Assembly (NCBI GenBank): GCA_008360975.2
Contig: VLJF02000033.1
Location: 1,364,001-1,428,000 of the forward strand
Direction: 5' to 3'
DNA: 64,000 bases
Origin: Lichenostomus cassidix
Taxonomy: Eukaryota; Chordata; Aves; Passeriformes; Meliphagidae
Shown piece after piece: positions 37,886-50,984 of this stretch. Made by a program: the position numbers and the translations under genes. Under the pieces are notes generated by a model. It did not search any database. It was given only the letters and a program-made list of their open reading frames with translations, and was not told the origin of the DNA. Positions within the stretch are counted from its first letter, which is position 1. The number at the start of each line of letters is the position of its first letter.

Positions 37886-38458
37886 TGCGGGAAAAACAAA
37901 AACCTTTCAACAAGATTTTCAATGTTAGAGAGTCAAGGCGTTACTTTATTATCTGAGCAGGATGTTGTTCTGGCCAGGATGTACCACGGGAATCATCTCA
38001 TCCAGAGCCCGGGTTTGTAGAGAGAATCGTTCTATGGCACATAAGTTTTGGAAGATTTTTTAGGTATTTTTTACACTCTAAACTCATAGCAGGGTTTTTG
38101 GTCAGTCTTAATTGGTTCCATGTTGTTCATTTTCTAATCTATGGTTTCCTATTGGATCCAGATTGCTTCTCTTCTGATGCTAATTAGGTTTTCCTTCTTA
38201 TCTCTCTTTAGCCAGACAAGGTGTCTCCAAACAGCCAGGGGTGAGGTTTGGAGCTGATGTTCGTTAATGGCTGCTGATGGCCTTTTGTCTTTTGGGCTCC
38301 TCCTAGTCTGTAGTTATGTTGAGCTCATCAGACCTCACCTGGCAGAAAAATGTCCTGGAAAAAAATCTTAAAATTCCTTTTCCCTGGGTAAAAAACCAAC
38401 CAAACAAACCCCTTGACAAAATTTATAGGAAATATTTAAACTGGTATATTTTCCAACA
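37886..38458 (-). mobile_element. LTR-like element (copy)
   Basis: Reverse copy of 14099-14671 with minus-strand AATAAA near 37945. Confidence 0.4.
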
Positions 38459-39790
38459 CACTGTCTGAGGTACTTGGAAGGTACAGACTTCCCGATCCGC
38501 CCACTGCCTGTGTCCCTTAACATGCACCCCTAGTTTGTGTGACATTCGGTATTCGTGGCTCTGGGAAGTGTTTGTTCTGCTTGTGGAAGTTCAGGAATGG
38601 AGCAGGAGCTTGGCTGAGCAGCAGTCTGTGTCAATTAGTAACAATTCAAATTCACAAATTGGTTCTGGGACCTGATAGGAATTCTTAGGATTCCCAGGGG
38701 CTGCTCCATGCTGTTGTAGGATTTGTTCTAGTGGCCGTTTTAATTTTTTAAAATATTTTTTGAGGTGCACCCTCCTGACCTTATTGAGCACTTTTGTGTA
38801 ATTAAATCATTCTATGTTTGGATTCCCAACTGATTTCCCTGAACTTGTTGTATGAAAAATCCCCAGTGGTTCATTACACTCTATAAAGCATCCACAGTGC
38901 TAGCACATGTTGGTGTGAGGAGAGACATGATTTTCCCCCACTCTTTTTAATGAAGTTTTCCCAACATTTTCCCATTTGCTCTTTTTTCTTTGCAGCTGAA
39001 CCAGTTTGTGCTGCACAGTCAGATCTCCTCAGTCTGGGCTCTGCCCTGAGCTGTGCAAATTCCATCTGTGCAAGCAGGCAGAGCTCGGGCTGAGGGACAG
39101 AGGGAATTGGCCCAATTGCTCCCCCAGGCCACAAGGCCCTGGTCCATTGTCCAGCCTTTGCCCCAGGAGGGTTCATTTGCACTTCTAAAGCTCCTTCCTC
39201 TCGTGGCTGCCTGGAACCGAAGCTTCTCTGCCAGGGCAGCCATCGGGTGACTCACATGTGGCTCTGCCCCCCACAAGCTGCTTTGGGGTTTTTTCTTCAT
39301 CAATATTGTATTAATTAGCTGCAGGAGGAGGAGGAGGTGGGATTTTGAAGAAGGAAGAGGAGGAGGAGGAGTGAGAGGAAGAGGAGTGTGAGGAAGAGTA
39401 GGGATAGAGGAGGAGGAGCAGGAAGAGGAGGCAGCCCAAGGTTCCAGCACTGCCTGTATCTGCAGCCCCCCACATGCAGCAGGGGACTGGGGAGGGGGAT
39501 CCACGATTTTCACGGGGCCTAAATCATGATGTTTTTAAGGTTTATTGGGCTAAATGTTCATGCTTTGGGGTTTCTTTGGGAGTCAATCTTTATATCTTGA
39601 AGGGGCTTTTGGCTGAATCTTGATATTGTGGGAGTTTGGAGTCTGTTTCTTTATGTTTGTGGGATATTTGGGAATCTCGGTGGTTAGTGGTTTTTACAGC
39701 CACCAAACTGCCAGAGACTTGCAGAGCTGGAGCTGGGCAGGAGGAACCCCCAGGGCAAGGCGCTGAGCCCTTGTTTTTCCCCCAAAGCAG
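38459..39790. other. Non-coding block, duplicate of 26432-27765
   Basis: Same spacer, GCTGAACCAGTTTGTGC segment and GAGGAG tract (39318-39428). No gene recognised. Confidence 0.5.
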
Positions 39791-39892
39791 GATTTGTCAT
39801 TGCCAAGGTGTGGCCGGATGGAGGAGGAGGAAAAGGCCCGGAGATGCAGCCGGAGCTCGGAGCTGGGGGAGAAGCCTGAGGGCAGAGAGAAA
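39791..39892 (+). pseudogene. Truncated ZNF finger exon (second copy)
   Basis: As 27766-27867: acceptor, D-L-S-L-P-R-C-G-R-M-E-E-E-E spacer (the arginine codon CGT is TGT here), loss of ZNF homology before finger 1. Confidence 0.8.
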
Positions 39893-39955
39893 AAAGCTGC
39901 CAGGAGCTTCCTGAATGGAGGGAAAGGGGGGATGGGACCTTTAGAAGAGTTGAAT

Positions 39956-40612
39956 TTGGTTTGATTCACCTGGAATTGGGTTTGATCCACCTGGAATTGG
40001 GTTTGATCCACCTGGAACTGGAATGGATTTACCTGAAATGGGGTTTTGTCGACCTGGAATTAGGTTGATTCATCCTGGAATTCGGTTGCATCCCACTGGA
40101 ATTTGGTTTAATCGACCTGGAATTGGGTTGGATCCACCCGGAATTTGGTTGAATCTCTCAGGTATTTGCTTGATTCATCCTGCAGTTGGGTTGGGTCCAG
40201 CTGGAACTGGGTTTGATCCATCAGGAATTCAGTTGGATTTACCTCAAACAGGGTTTGATCCACCTGGAATTGGATTGGATTGAGCTGGAATTTAGTTTAA
40301 TCTACCTGGAATTTGGTTGCATCCTCCTGGAATTGGGTTGGATCCACCTGGAACTGGATTGGATTCACCTGGAATTCCATTGGGTCAACCTCAAATTGGG
40401 TTAAATTCACCTGGAATGAGGTTGAATGCCCTTGGAATTCAGTTGGATTTACCTGGAATTGGGTTTGAGCCACCTGGAGTTGGATTTGATCCACCTGAGA
40501 TTGGGTTGGATTTACCTGGAATTTGGTATAATCTGCCTAGAACTGGATTTGATCCACCAGGAATTGGGTTGAGTCCACCTGGAATTGGGTTTGAATGGTG
40601 TTGGTGCTGCAG
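39956..40612 (+). repeat. 21-bp minisatellite (copy 3)
   Basis: About 30 units; two units near 40390 differ from the 27931-28575 array (an added CTCAAATTGGGTTAAATTCA passage), showing turnover since duplication. Confidence 0.85.
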
Positions 40613-40759
40613 TAGAGGCTGGAATTGCCCCAGGATCCTCCTGGAATCGAGTCAGACACACCTGGAATTGGGCTGAATTCCCCTGGAAATGGAGTTTTGG
40701 TCATATTCTGTCTGGATGATGGTGTGGGGCAATGGGAATGGGGAATTGTGGGGGGTGAG

Positions 40760-41215
40760 AGTATAAAAATCCTGGGAAAATGGGGATTTCCACCCAAAAT
40801 TCTGGGAACCGGGAAGGTTGGGCACTGCCAGAGCCCCAAAATCCTGGGAAAAAGAGGAATTTGAGCATCCTGAGCCTTTCAGAATCCTAGGAAAAGAGGA
40901 TATGGGAACACTCAGTTCCCCACATCCTCAGTACAGGGGGGTTTGGGAACTCCTAGAGCCCCAAAATTGCGGGATCAGGGGGGTTTGGGAAATCCCAGAA
41001 CCCCAAAATAGTGGAAAAAGAGGACATGGGAACACCCAGATCCCAAAATCCTGGCTACAGGGGGGCTTTGGACACGCCCAGTCCCAAAAAATTGTGGATA
41101 CAGCGAGGTTTGGAACTCCTAAAGCCCCAAAATCTCGGGTACAGGGGGGTTTGGGAACTGTCAGAACTCCAAAACCGTGGGAAAAGAGGAGTTTGACCAC
41201 TGCTGACCCCAAAAA
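40760..41215 (+). repeat. About 60-65-bp minisatellite (short array)
   Basis: About seven units, much shorter than the 28740-30230 array at the equivalent place in the preceding unit. Confidence 0.7.
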
Positions 41216-41377
41216 ATGGGGAAAACCCAGAAAAAGGAGGAAGCTTGGCCAACGCCCTTCCCAAAAAAATCCCCAAAAAGGGGGTTGGACCTTCCGAATC
41301 TCCCCGATCCCCTTTTGCCATGGATCCAGGACACCCCAAATCCCAACGCCGCGGCTCCAGGTCCCCCCAAAGCCCAC

Positions 41378-41453
41378 CTTGGAGCCCCCAAAGGCCAGGC
41401 AGGGTCAGCGCCAGCAGCAGCAGCAGGCAGGGGCAGCTCCGTGCTCCATCCAT
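41378..41453 (-). CDS. Orphan leader exon, divergent from IIB-D
   Basis: Same 76-base leader exon and phase-1 GTGGGC donor as 7833-7908; no downstream exon visible. Confidence 0.55.
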
Positions 41454-41562
41454 GGCGCCTCGGGATGTGGCGACACTGGGAAGGGTCGCTGGTGGTCCCA
41501 GTGCAGCGGCGGCGAAGTGGGGGGAGTGGGAGTGGGGGCGCAGCGCCCCAAAAGCGGCGGAG

Positions 41563-41605
41563 CCAATGGGAGGGCGTGTGTGTTGTGTCGTCACCGGTTG
41601 CCGGG
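41563..41605 (-). promoter_or_regulatory. X1-X2-Y module of the divergent IIB-D promoter
   Basis: CCCGGCAACC, TGACGACA, CCATTGG on the minus strand. Four CCAAT units follow on the IIB side at 41642-41748. Confidence 0.6.
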
Positions 41606-41835
41606 TAGAGCCTGTGCAAAACGGGCCCCAAACCGGCCCGGCCAATCGGAGCGCGTCCAAAACAACTGCGGCCAATGGCAGCGCGCCCAAAACCACGCCC
41701 AGGCAATGGGAGCGCGTCCGAAAACGGCGCCCGGCCAATCAGAGCGCGCGGGGCGGATGATCCCGCCCTGCTCCGGACTGGAGCTCCCAGTGCAGCGGCT
41801 GCTGCGGGGCTGGCGGCAGCTGCCCGGCGCTGGCC

Positions 41836-44780
41836 ATGGGGCGAGTGGCGGCAGCTGGGGCCCTACTGGTGGCACTGGTGGTGCTGGGAGCCACCCCGGC
41901 TGCGGGCGCGGAGCTGTCGGGTGAGCGGGGGGAGCAGGGAATGCGATGGGAAAGGGGGAAAAGGGGAAAGAAAAGGGTTTGGGAGCCCAAAGTGGAGGGG
42001 GAGGAGGAGGGGAAGCCGAAAGGGAGAGCGGGAGGGGCTGAGGGTTGGGGGAAGGTGAGGAAGGGGTGGGAGAGGGTGGGGAAGTGGGGAAAAGGGGAGG
42101 GTGGGAGCCCAAAACTCAGCGGGAGGGGGATGTGGGGGGGAAGAAATTTTGGGAAAAAAAGCGTGGAAATGCCAAGAAGAGGGAATGGGAACCCAAAACT
42201 GAAGTAGGGAGTGGCTGCAAATGGCGGGGAGTGAGGATGTGAAAGGGGAAATAGGGAGAAGGGTGGGAAAGAGGAGGTGGGAGCGCGGGCAGGAGGGTCC
42301 CATGGCGGCCGTGGGGCACAGGGGGTGCGGAGTGGGGATCCGGGGTGATCCCCGGAGCTCTGGGATCGATGGGGGTGCTGGGGGACCCCTGACCTGTGCC
42401 TTGCTCACACAGGGGTCTGCCAGGAGATGGGATACTGCGAGTGTCACTTCATTAACGGCACGGAGAAGGTGAGGTTCCTGCAGAGGTACATCTACAACCG
42501 GGTGGAGTACACGAGGTTCGACAGCGATGTGAGGAAATTCGTGGGGTTCACCCCGGATGGGGACAAATGGGCCAAGTACTGGAACAGCGACAAGGCAGGA
42601 ATGGAGTACACACGGGCTCAGGTGGACAGGTACTGCCGGTACAACTACAAGGTGTTCACCCCGTTCCTGGTGGAGCGCAGAGGTGAGCGTGGGGCAGAGG
42701 TGTCCCCTCAGGCTCTGCCCTGGCAATGACCCTGCAGCCCCTCATACCCTCCCTGGGAATCACCCAGAGCCCTCAGCCCTCTTTCTGCCAAGCCAGGGGC
42801 TTCTTGTCCTTCTCGGCGGCTTCTGTGTCCCCCCCAGTCCCCCCCAGTCTCTCCCAGCCCCCCCAGCGCGTCCATTTCAGCCAAGCGTGAAGATGACGCT
42901 TCTCACCCAATCAGAGCGCGAGTCTCTGATGACTCTTCAGTTGCCAGGCAGACAAGCAGCGCCGAGTTCTCCGCGCTGGACTTAGCCTCGCAGTGCCGCG
43001 GAGTTCATTCCCAGTTCCTCCCAGTGCCACCACAGTCACCCTGAGTGCCACCATAGTCGATCCTAGTGCCACCATGGTCACTCCCAGTCCCTCTTATCCC
43101 ATTCCCAATGTATTCCCAGACATCCACCCTCTCTCCCTGTCCCTCCCAGTGCTCCTCAATCCACTCCCCTCTCTCCCAGTGTGCCCCCAGTCCCTCCCAC
43201 TCCATTCCCAGTCCCTCCCAGTGCTAGCACAGTCACTCCCAGTCCCTCGAAAGCCAATCCCAGTTCATTCCCAGTCCACTCCCAGACCTCCATCCTCTCT
43301 CCCAGCGCCGTCCCAGTACGCCCTAATCCAATCCCCTCTATCCAAGTCCTTCCCCAGTCCCACTAATCGCAATTCCTGTACATTTCCAGTCCCTCCCACT
43401 GCATTGCCAGTCACTCCCAGTGCCTCCAACGTCCCTCCCAGTCTGTCTAATGCCAATCCCAGTCCATTCCCAGTGCACTCCCAGATTTCCATACTCCATT
43501 TCAGTGCCCTCCAATGCCCCCAATTCACACCCCTCTCTTTCAGTGCCCCCCCATTCCCTCCCCCTGCATTCCCAGTCCTTCCTACTCCATTCCCAGTCCC
43601 TCCCAGTACTACACCACCCCTCCCAGCTCTCTCCCAGCGCCCCCCCAGCTGATCCCAGTGTCTCCCCTCTCTCTCCCAGTGCCCCCCAGCGTGTCCATCT
43701 CGCTGGTGCCCTCGAGCGCCCAGCCCGAGCCCGGCCGCCTGCTGTGCTCCGTGATGGATTTCTACCCTGCGCAGGTGCAGGTGAGGTGGTTCCAGGGCCA
43801 GCAGGAGCTCTCGGGGCAAGTGATGACCACCGACCTGCTCCCCAACGGGGACTGGACCTACCAGCTGCTGGTGCTGCTGGAAACGCCCCCCCGGCGCGGG
43901 GTCACCTACACCTGCCAGGTGGAGCACGTCAGCCTGGAGCAGCCCCTGAGGCGGCACTGGGGTACGGCCAGAGCCCACAGCGCCGGGGGGAGCGGGGGAG
44001 GCACTGGGGGGGCTGGCAGGGGGATTGGGCTGTGCTGGGGGGAACTGGGAGGGAGGTGGAGAGAGGCTGGTTTCTAGTGGGAGAGGGGCTTGGGGGTGTG
44101 GGAGGGCTGGGAAGGGGTTGGAAGGATGTTGGGAAGGGTGGGATGAGATTCTGGGGGTGCTGGTGGGCACTGGGAGGGAGTTTGGGAGTGCTGGGGGGAA
44201 CTGGGAGGGAGTTGGAGTGAGGCTGGAGGGGCTGGAAGGAGATTGGGGATGGAAAAGCAAAGGTTGGAAGGAGGTTGGTTGTGCTGGGAAGAGACTGGGA
44301 GGGACCTTGTTGAGTTCTGGTGGGGCTGGGAAGGGACTGGGAGAGGGTTTGGGGGTCCTGGGGCGGTGGGGGGCAACTGGGAGGGGTTGTGGGGTGCTGA
44401 GAGGGACGGGAGGGGCTTTGGTGTGTCCTGGGGAGGCTGGGAATGGATCGGGAGGAGGTTTCAGGGGCTCCTGGGTGGGCTGGAGGCGACTGGGAGGGTG
44501 CTTGTAGGGGCTTGGGGTGTCGGTGAGAGGTTTTTGGGGGTCCTGAGCCCTGCTGACCCCCCAGAGATGCCGCCGGACGCTGCCCGCAGCAAGATGCTGA
44601 CGGGGATCGGGGGCTTCGTGTTGGGCTTCGTCTTCCTGGCGCTGGGGCTCGGCTTCTACCTGCGCAAGAAGGTGAGGGGGGTCCCGGGGGTCGTGTCCCC
44701 CCTGCCCCGGAGCGGCTGTGCTCCCCCCGGGGCCCCCCAGCCCGGTGTCACCCCCTTTTCTCTGCCCACAGAGCTCCTGA
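41836..44780 (+). CDS. IIB-D: MHC class II beta chain, intact
   Basis: Exons: 41836-41920, 42413-42682, 43680-43961, 44565-44671, 44772-44780; 250 residues. Beta-1 keeps the disulfide cysteines and N-G-T glycosylation site. It has an extra cysteine near its start (G-V-C-Q-E-M), Y-C-R-Y-N-Y instead of C-R-H-N-Y, and K-W-A-K-Y-W-N-S-D with two tryptophans. H to Y in the C-R-H-N motif is notable because the equivalent histidine normally hydrogen-bonds the peptide backbone. Beta-2 differs from its sisters by only two residues (S-S-A-Q; L-S-G-Q-V). Transmembrane and R-K-K-S-S tail as in IIB-C. The neighbour downstream is ZNF-6, same strand. Confidence 0.92.
42907..42948 (-). promoter_or_regulatory. 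X1-X2-Y module in IIB-D intron 2
   Basis: Minus strand CCTGGCAACT, GAGTCATC, GATTGG in the 42-base frame; the X2 palindrome of IIB-A is broken here (GACTCTTCAG). Confidence 0.6.
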
Positions 44781-44922
44781 GCCGCCGCCGGCCGCAGCCC
44801 CTCCCCGTGGCCTCGGGCCCGGCCGGGACCCCCCGCTCTGTCCCCGCGCTGATTTTGGGGGATCGTGTGTCCCCCCAGCCCTGCTGTCACTCTGACCCCG
44901 CCCGGCTGCTCCCAGTGCTCCC

Positions 44923-44928
44923 AATAAA
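44923..44928 (+). terminator. IIB-D polyadenylation signal AATAAA
   Basis: About 145 bases after the stop. Confidence 0.65.
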
Positions 44929-45247
44929 GCTTCCCAGTTGGCTCCGGTCGCGTTTCTTGGGGAGCACTGGGGAGGGACTTGGGGGGACCCCGCGGTGGGG
45001 CTGTGACTGGGGGGCAGACCTGAACCCGGGATGGATCGGGAATGGGGACCCCCGCGTGTCCCCAAGTGTCACCCCGCTCTGGGGGCCTTGGGAGGCAGCT
45101 GAACCCCGACACGGCACCCAGCGAACCCCAAAAAAGGCGCTGAGACCCCCTGAGCCGCCCAGAACCTCCAAACCCCATAGAAAAACAGCCCCGAAAAATA
45201 GCCCCGCGAAAATGAGCCAATGGGAGAAGGCGCTGAGCGATTCTGAT

Positions 45248-45289
45248 CCAATCCGAGCTCGCGGCGCTGATGACTCTCCAGTTCCCAGG
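45248..45289 (-). promoter_or_regulatory. X1-X2-Y module, ZNF-6 5' flank
   Basis: 42-base arrangement on the minus strand. ZNF-6 exon 1 ends 45785 with ACG-CCG-CAG. Confidence 0.55.
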
Positions 45290-46477
45290 CAGACCCGCAG
45301 CGCCCAGCGCTCCCCACCCCAACCCCACCTGCGCCCCCCCCTCGCCCCCAGCGCTTCCCGCCAGCCCAAGTTGGGGAGGGGGCGCGTGGGGGGCGCCCAG
45401 GCCTGGCCCGGAGCCCAGCGCTGCCCCAGCCCGCCCTGCCCCGGCTCCATCCCGGCTCCTCCCGCGGCATGCGACGGCGGGGGGAAAAGGGGGGGAAAGG
45501 GTGGGCGCTGGGCTTGGGGGGAGGAGGAGAAGGGATGGAGGAGGAGGAGGAGGGATGAGGAAGGAGCGGGAGAAAGGCCGGAGATCCGAGCAGGAGGAGG
45601 AGGCGGGAGGAGGAAGGAGGAGGAGCCGCGGGAGGAAGGAGGAGGAGCCGCGGGAGGAAGGAGGAGGAGAGAGGAAGAGGAGGAGCAGGAAGAGGTTGGA
45701 GAGAGGAAGAGGAGGAGCAGCAGAAGCCGCGCGGAGCTCTTTGTCTGCCGCGGCCCCGGGAGCATCGGCGCCCCGCACGCCGCAGGTGAGGGGGAGGAGG
45801 AAGTCGCCCCAAATGTCTCGGGGGTCCCCGAGCGGCGTTTTTTCTGGGCAGGTGTTTGGAGCTCGCAGCTTGCGGGATTGAGCCCCAAATCTCGTTCAGG
45901 GTCGCTGGGAGGGTTTGATTGTGCGGGGGGAACGTTTGGATGTGGCGGAAGGGCAAAGCTGAGGCGGCAGTGGGGCTTTGGGGGATATTTTGGGGGCTGC
46001 AGGTGGGCACGGCCCGGTGTCGGGGTGGGAGGGGGACATGGGGCATGGGGTCCGGCCGGGAGAGCGGTGGAGGGGAAGGGCGGGAGCCCCGGAGTGGGGT
46101 GAGCGGAGAGGGGCGATGGCGGAGCTGGGGGAGCCCCGGCAGGCTGGAGAGGGGGGAGCGTGGCTAAGGGGGAAGCCTGGGATCCCTGGAAGCGCGGAGC
46201 AGAGAATGAGGGGAGAAGGGACCCCTGGGAGCCCCAAAGCCCCCGGATCATCCCTAAGCGGGACCCTGGAAAATAGGGAAGCCCGGGAGCCACGGGAGCC
46301 CCATGAGTGCAGGGAAGGGAGAGCCTGAGGAGGCCAAAGTGCAAGGAGCAGAGAGGGGGAAGTGCTGTGAGGGTTTTGAGGTGAATGATGGTGGTTTGGG
46401 GATTTTATGGACACAAAAGCCTGGGAGAGTTGCAGAGCTGGAGCTGGGCAGGAGGAACCCCCAGGGCAAGGCGCTGA

Positions 46478-47101
<624 letters not shown>

Positions 47102-48237
47102 GGGAAGCCCTGCGAGTGTCCCGAGTGCAGGAAGAGCTTCATTGCTGCTCCAACTCCATCCCCAGTGGGAAGATCTGCAGTGGATGATCCCCAGTGATCC
47201 CAGCTGTGCAGAGCCCTGGTGATCCGTGCTGCTGGTGATCCGTGTGGCAAAGACACCTGGCTGGTGGCTCCACACCCTCCTGGCTCCCCGTGGGCACCTG
47301 GATGAAGGCAGGGCCAGGAATGTCCATGGGAATTCCTGGGGACATCAGAAATCCCCTGGGGAGAGCGGATTTGTTGACTTTCCACCCCAGAAAATCTCAC
47401 CTTTTGTGTTCAGTTATATCATCTCTTGGCATGAGGCAACACTGGATGGCCTTGGAGATCTTTTGCAACCTCATTGATTCCATGATTGTGATTTTCTCTC
47501 ACCCAGTGGCATCTTTCACAGCCAAATGGTTCTGCATTGGGGCAAAGAGCAGGATTTTGGGGTGGAAACCTCCAAAAATGTTCTTCCCTTCTACCCAACC
47601 ACGTGGATCCTCAGCGGGCACAGACATGTAAATCCTTTTCTTTCAGGTTTGGTCTTGTTTTCATTTCAATCCTTCAAAACACCTGAATTTGGGGTAAAAA
47701 TGAAGATATTGAGGTGAGACATGGGTGGGACATTGGGGTCACAGCTGTTATGATCCAAACATTAAGGTTCTTTGGAAATACATCTGCCCGAATTAAGGTG
47801 CAAACGAGACCACATGCCAGTCAGTAGTGTAAGTTTTATTTGATAGTAAATATGAGAGAAAGAGGGAGGAAAAGAGAGGAAAAGAGAAGTAGGAAAAGAG
47901 GTGAGGGGGACAGAAAGAGGGAGAAAGAAAACATCACCATCCGTGGATCCCAACGATGTCACATTGATCTTCTCCAGCTGCTCTTCTCAGTGGTGGTTTT
48001 CCCCCCAAAAAGCACAGAGTGCCAAGGGTTAATATACACTCAGGCCAGGTGACAATGTCCAGCATGTCCCCCCGGGGCAGGGGACAGTCTCTAGCAGCAG
48101 ACTCTGCTTGCATCACCTGCACTGCTGTGGTGCAAGGCCTGGCATTTGGGGGTCTGTGATGGATTGTGACTCCCCTCAGCTCCTCTCACGTCAAAGTCCC
48201 GATTTGATGTCGAACTGCTCCAGCAGCGTGCGGTGGA
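47102..48237. other. Non-coding block downstream of ZNF-6 (duplicate of 3727-4861)
   Basis: Starts with the fossil finger (G-K-P-C-E-C-P-E-C-R-K-S-F after the stop), then a CR1-like piece at 47437-47489 and a purine stretch (47850-47935). No gene seen. Confidence 0.55.
47437..47489 (+). mobile_element. CR1 LINE 3'-end fragment (duplicate)
   Basis: GGATGGCCTTGGAGATC followed by GATTCCATGATTGTG; same insertion as 4062-4114. Confidence 0.45.
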
Positions 48238-48645
48238 GATTTTTGGGGGTTCTGTGCCGTTTTGGGGGATTTTTGTGTCCTTCTTGGGGTTTCTGGGTCA
48301 TTTTTGGGGGGGTTCTGGGTCACCTTTTGGGGTTTCTGTCTCACTTTTGGGTGTTTGTCATGTCATTTTTGGGGTTTTTTTTATCATTTTGGGGGTTTCT
48401 GTGTCATTTTTAGGGGTTTCTTTGTCGTTTTTTGGGGTTCTGTGTCACTTTTGGGATTTCTCTTCCATTTTTGGGGTTTTCTCTGCCGTTTTTGGGGTCT
48501 CACTGTCCCATTGGAGGTTTCCCATCGCCACTTTTTGAGTCTCCATGTCACTTTTTGAGGTTTCTGTGTCACTTTTGGGGTTTTTTTTCTGCAATTTTTG
48601 GGGTTTCAGTGTCGTTTTTTGGGGTTTCTGTGTCACTTTGTGGTG
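48238..48645 (+). repeat. Minisatellite, TTTTGGGG-TTTCTGTGTCAC type (copy 2)
   Basis: Shorter by roughly 45 bases than 4862-5312 through loss of units. Confidence 0.8.
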
Positions 48646-49450
48646 GGGTTGGGGGTTCCACAGCTGGGCAGTTTGTGTAAACCTGGCTTCTGCTGATGCC
48701 TGATGGGTTTTTGTCCTTTTTCATTGTACTTTTATACTCTTTTTATATCCTTTTTACCCTTTCCCCTTCCTGTACCTTTTACTCTCTGTATCTCAGCCCC
48801 ACATGTTTATAACCCTTGTGCTCCAGCCTCGTTCAGAATTCTTTGGAGAAGACGAAACAATCTCCACAATTTCAAGAGCATGAGGCACCAGCCTTGAAAG
48901 AGCTTTATCACTGGGACATGTTTCTGTAAACTAATTTGTAACTTTTTTTTGGGGGGGAGGTAATTTGAATAAGGGGGCAATGACTTCATTTGTTAGGTTT
49001 CTCATTGGGGAATTTTAGATAGGGATGTTAATCAGTGAAGTCCATAAATTGCAAACCCGTGATATTGTCGCTCTCTTTCCGTCGTGGTGCACCTGGGATC
49101 CTATTAAACCAAGGGAATACCCTTTTCCTACACTGCGGGGTCTGTGCTCAATCTTTCCCAGCATTTTAGGCATCACAGTGAGCTGTGCTCTGCCCCCACC
49201 CCAAACTCAGCCAGGGATGATTCTCAGAGCAGCTGGTGGCTTTGGATTTGTGTGTGCATTCCTTTCCCTCAGCCTGAGATGAGTGAACAATAGGTTTCCC
49301 TTTATGGGATCTCAGCAGTTTGACTCTCAGTCCAAAGTCCCAGTCAGGTATCTTCAGGGAGGGTTTTTGATTGTAGCTTCTTTGTACACTTTTTGTTACA
49401 ATGAGCAAAACTTTGTATCAATGTTTGAGGTGTGAAATATTTCAGTGTCT
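48646..49450. other. Unassigned block, duplicate of 5313-6120
   Basis: Same possible LTR-like stretch (CCTATTAAACC near 49100). No coding potential. Confidence 0.35.
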
Positions 49451-49456
49451 GATAAC

Positions 49457-49560
49457 AGCCATGGTGGGACATTGGGGACACAGCCATGGTGGGACACTGG
49501 GGACACAGCCAGGGTGGGACATTGGGGACACAGCCATGGTGGGACACTGGGGACCCAGCC
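49457..49560 (+). repeat. 25-bp tandem repeat, about 4 copies (copy 2)
   Basis: AGCCATGGTGGGACATTGGG-GACAC units with a different order of CCATGG/CCAGGG variants from 6124-6235. Confidence 0.85.
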
Positions 49561-49702
49561 AGGGAGGGGAAAGGCAGGCAGAGCTGTCCCCTGTCCAAAA
49601 CTGCACCCCAAAAATCCCCAAATTCAGGGATTTCTCCCAGAAAAAAGCTGTCAGGAGCTGCCTGAATGGAGGGAAAGGGGCGATGGGACATTTAAAAGAG
49701 TT

Positions 49703-50218
49703 GAATTGGGTTTGACACCCCTGGAATTGGGTTTGGTCCTCCTGGAACTGGATTGGATTGACAGGGAATTGGGTTGGATTTACCTGGAATTTGGTTTGAT
49801 CCACCTGGAACTGGATTTGGTTTACCTGGAATGGGGTTGAATCGACCTGGAATTTGGTTTGGTCCACCTGGAATTTGTTTTGACTCACCTGGAGCTGGGT
49901 TGGGTCAATCTGGAATTCAGTTTGGATTTACCTGGAATTGGGTGGGATTTATGTGGAATTCGGTTTTATCCACCTGAAAAAAACTGGACTTCCCTGGAAT
50001 TTGGTTGACTCGACCTAGAATTGGGTTAGATCCACCTGGAATTGGGTTTGACCCACCTGGAGTTGGATTTGATGCATCTGGAATTGGGTTTTATCTACCT
50101 GGAATTAGATTGAATGCCCCTGGAATTTGCTTTAATCTCCCTGTAATTGGGTTGGACCAACCTTGAGTTGGATTTGACTCACCTGGAATTGGGTTGAGTC
50201 CACCTGGAATTGGGTTTG
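49703..50218 (+). repeat. 21-bp minisatellite (copy 4)
   Basis: About 24 units. Confidence 0.85.
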
Positions 50219-50389
50219 AATGGTGTTGGTGCTGCAGTAGAGGCTGGAATTGCCCCAGGATCCTCCTGGAATCGAGTCAGACACAGCTGGAATTGGGCTG
50301 AATTCCCCTGGAAATGGAGTTTTGGTTATATTCTGTCTGGATGATGGTGTGGGGCAATGGGAATGGGGAATTGGGGGGGTGAGAGTATA

Positions 50390-50700
50390 AAAATCCTGGA
50401 AAATGGGGATTTCCCCCCAAAATCCTGGGAACAGAGGGGTTTGGGCAATGCCAGAGCCCCAAAATCCTGGGGAAAAGAGGAATTTGAGCATCCTGAGCCA
50501 CTCAAAATCCTGGAAAAAGAGGAAGTGGGAACTCCAAGTCCCTCAAATCTTCAGTACCAGTGGGGTTTGCAATTCCCAGAGTCCCAAAATTCCAGAAATG
50601 GATGATTTGGGAAATTCTAGAGCCCCAAAATCCTGAGAACAGGGGGGTTTGGGAGATCCCAGAGCCCCAAAACCGTGGGAAAAGAGGAGTTTGTCCACTG
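50390..50700 (+). repeat. About 60-65-bp minisatellite (shortest array)
   Basis: Four to five units before the leader exon. Confidence 0.7.
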
Positions 50701-50882
50701 CTGACCCTGAAAATTGCAGAAAAGGGGGTAAAACCCTGAAAAAACAGGAAGCTGGGCCAACGCCGTTCCCAAAAATCCCCAAAAAGGGGGATGGACCTTC
50801 TGAATCTCCCGATCCCCTTTTGCCATGGATCCAGGACACCCCAAATCCCAACGCCGCGGCTCCAGGACCCCCCAAAGCCCAC

Positions 50883-50958
50883 CTTGGAGCCCCCAAAGGC
50901 CAGGCAGGGTCAGCGCCAGCAGCAGCAGCAGGCAGGGGCAGCTCCGTGCTCCATCCAT
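50883..50958 (-). CDS. Orphan leader exon next to the IIB-E deletion
   Basis: Same leader exon as 7833-7908. Only about 40 bases of its upstream side remain (to about 50998) before the sequence jumps into IIB intron 2, so its X-Y promoter module is gone and it is probably silent. Confidence 0.5.
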
Positions 50959-50984
50959 GGCGCCTCGGGATGTGGCGACACTGG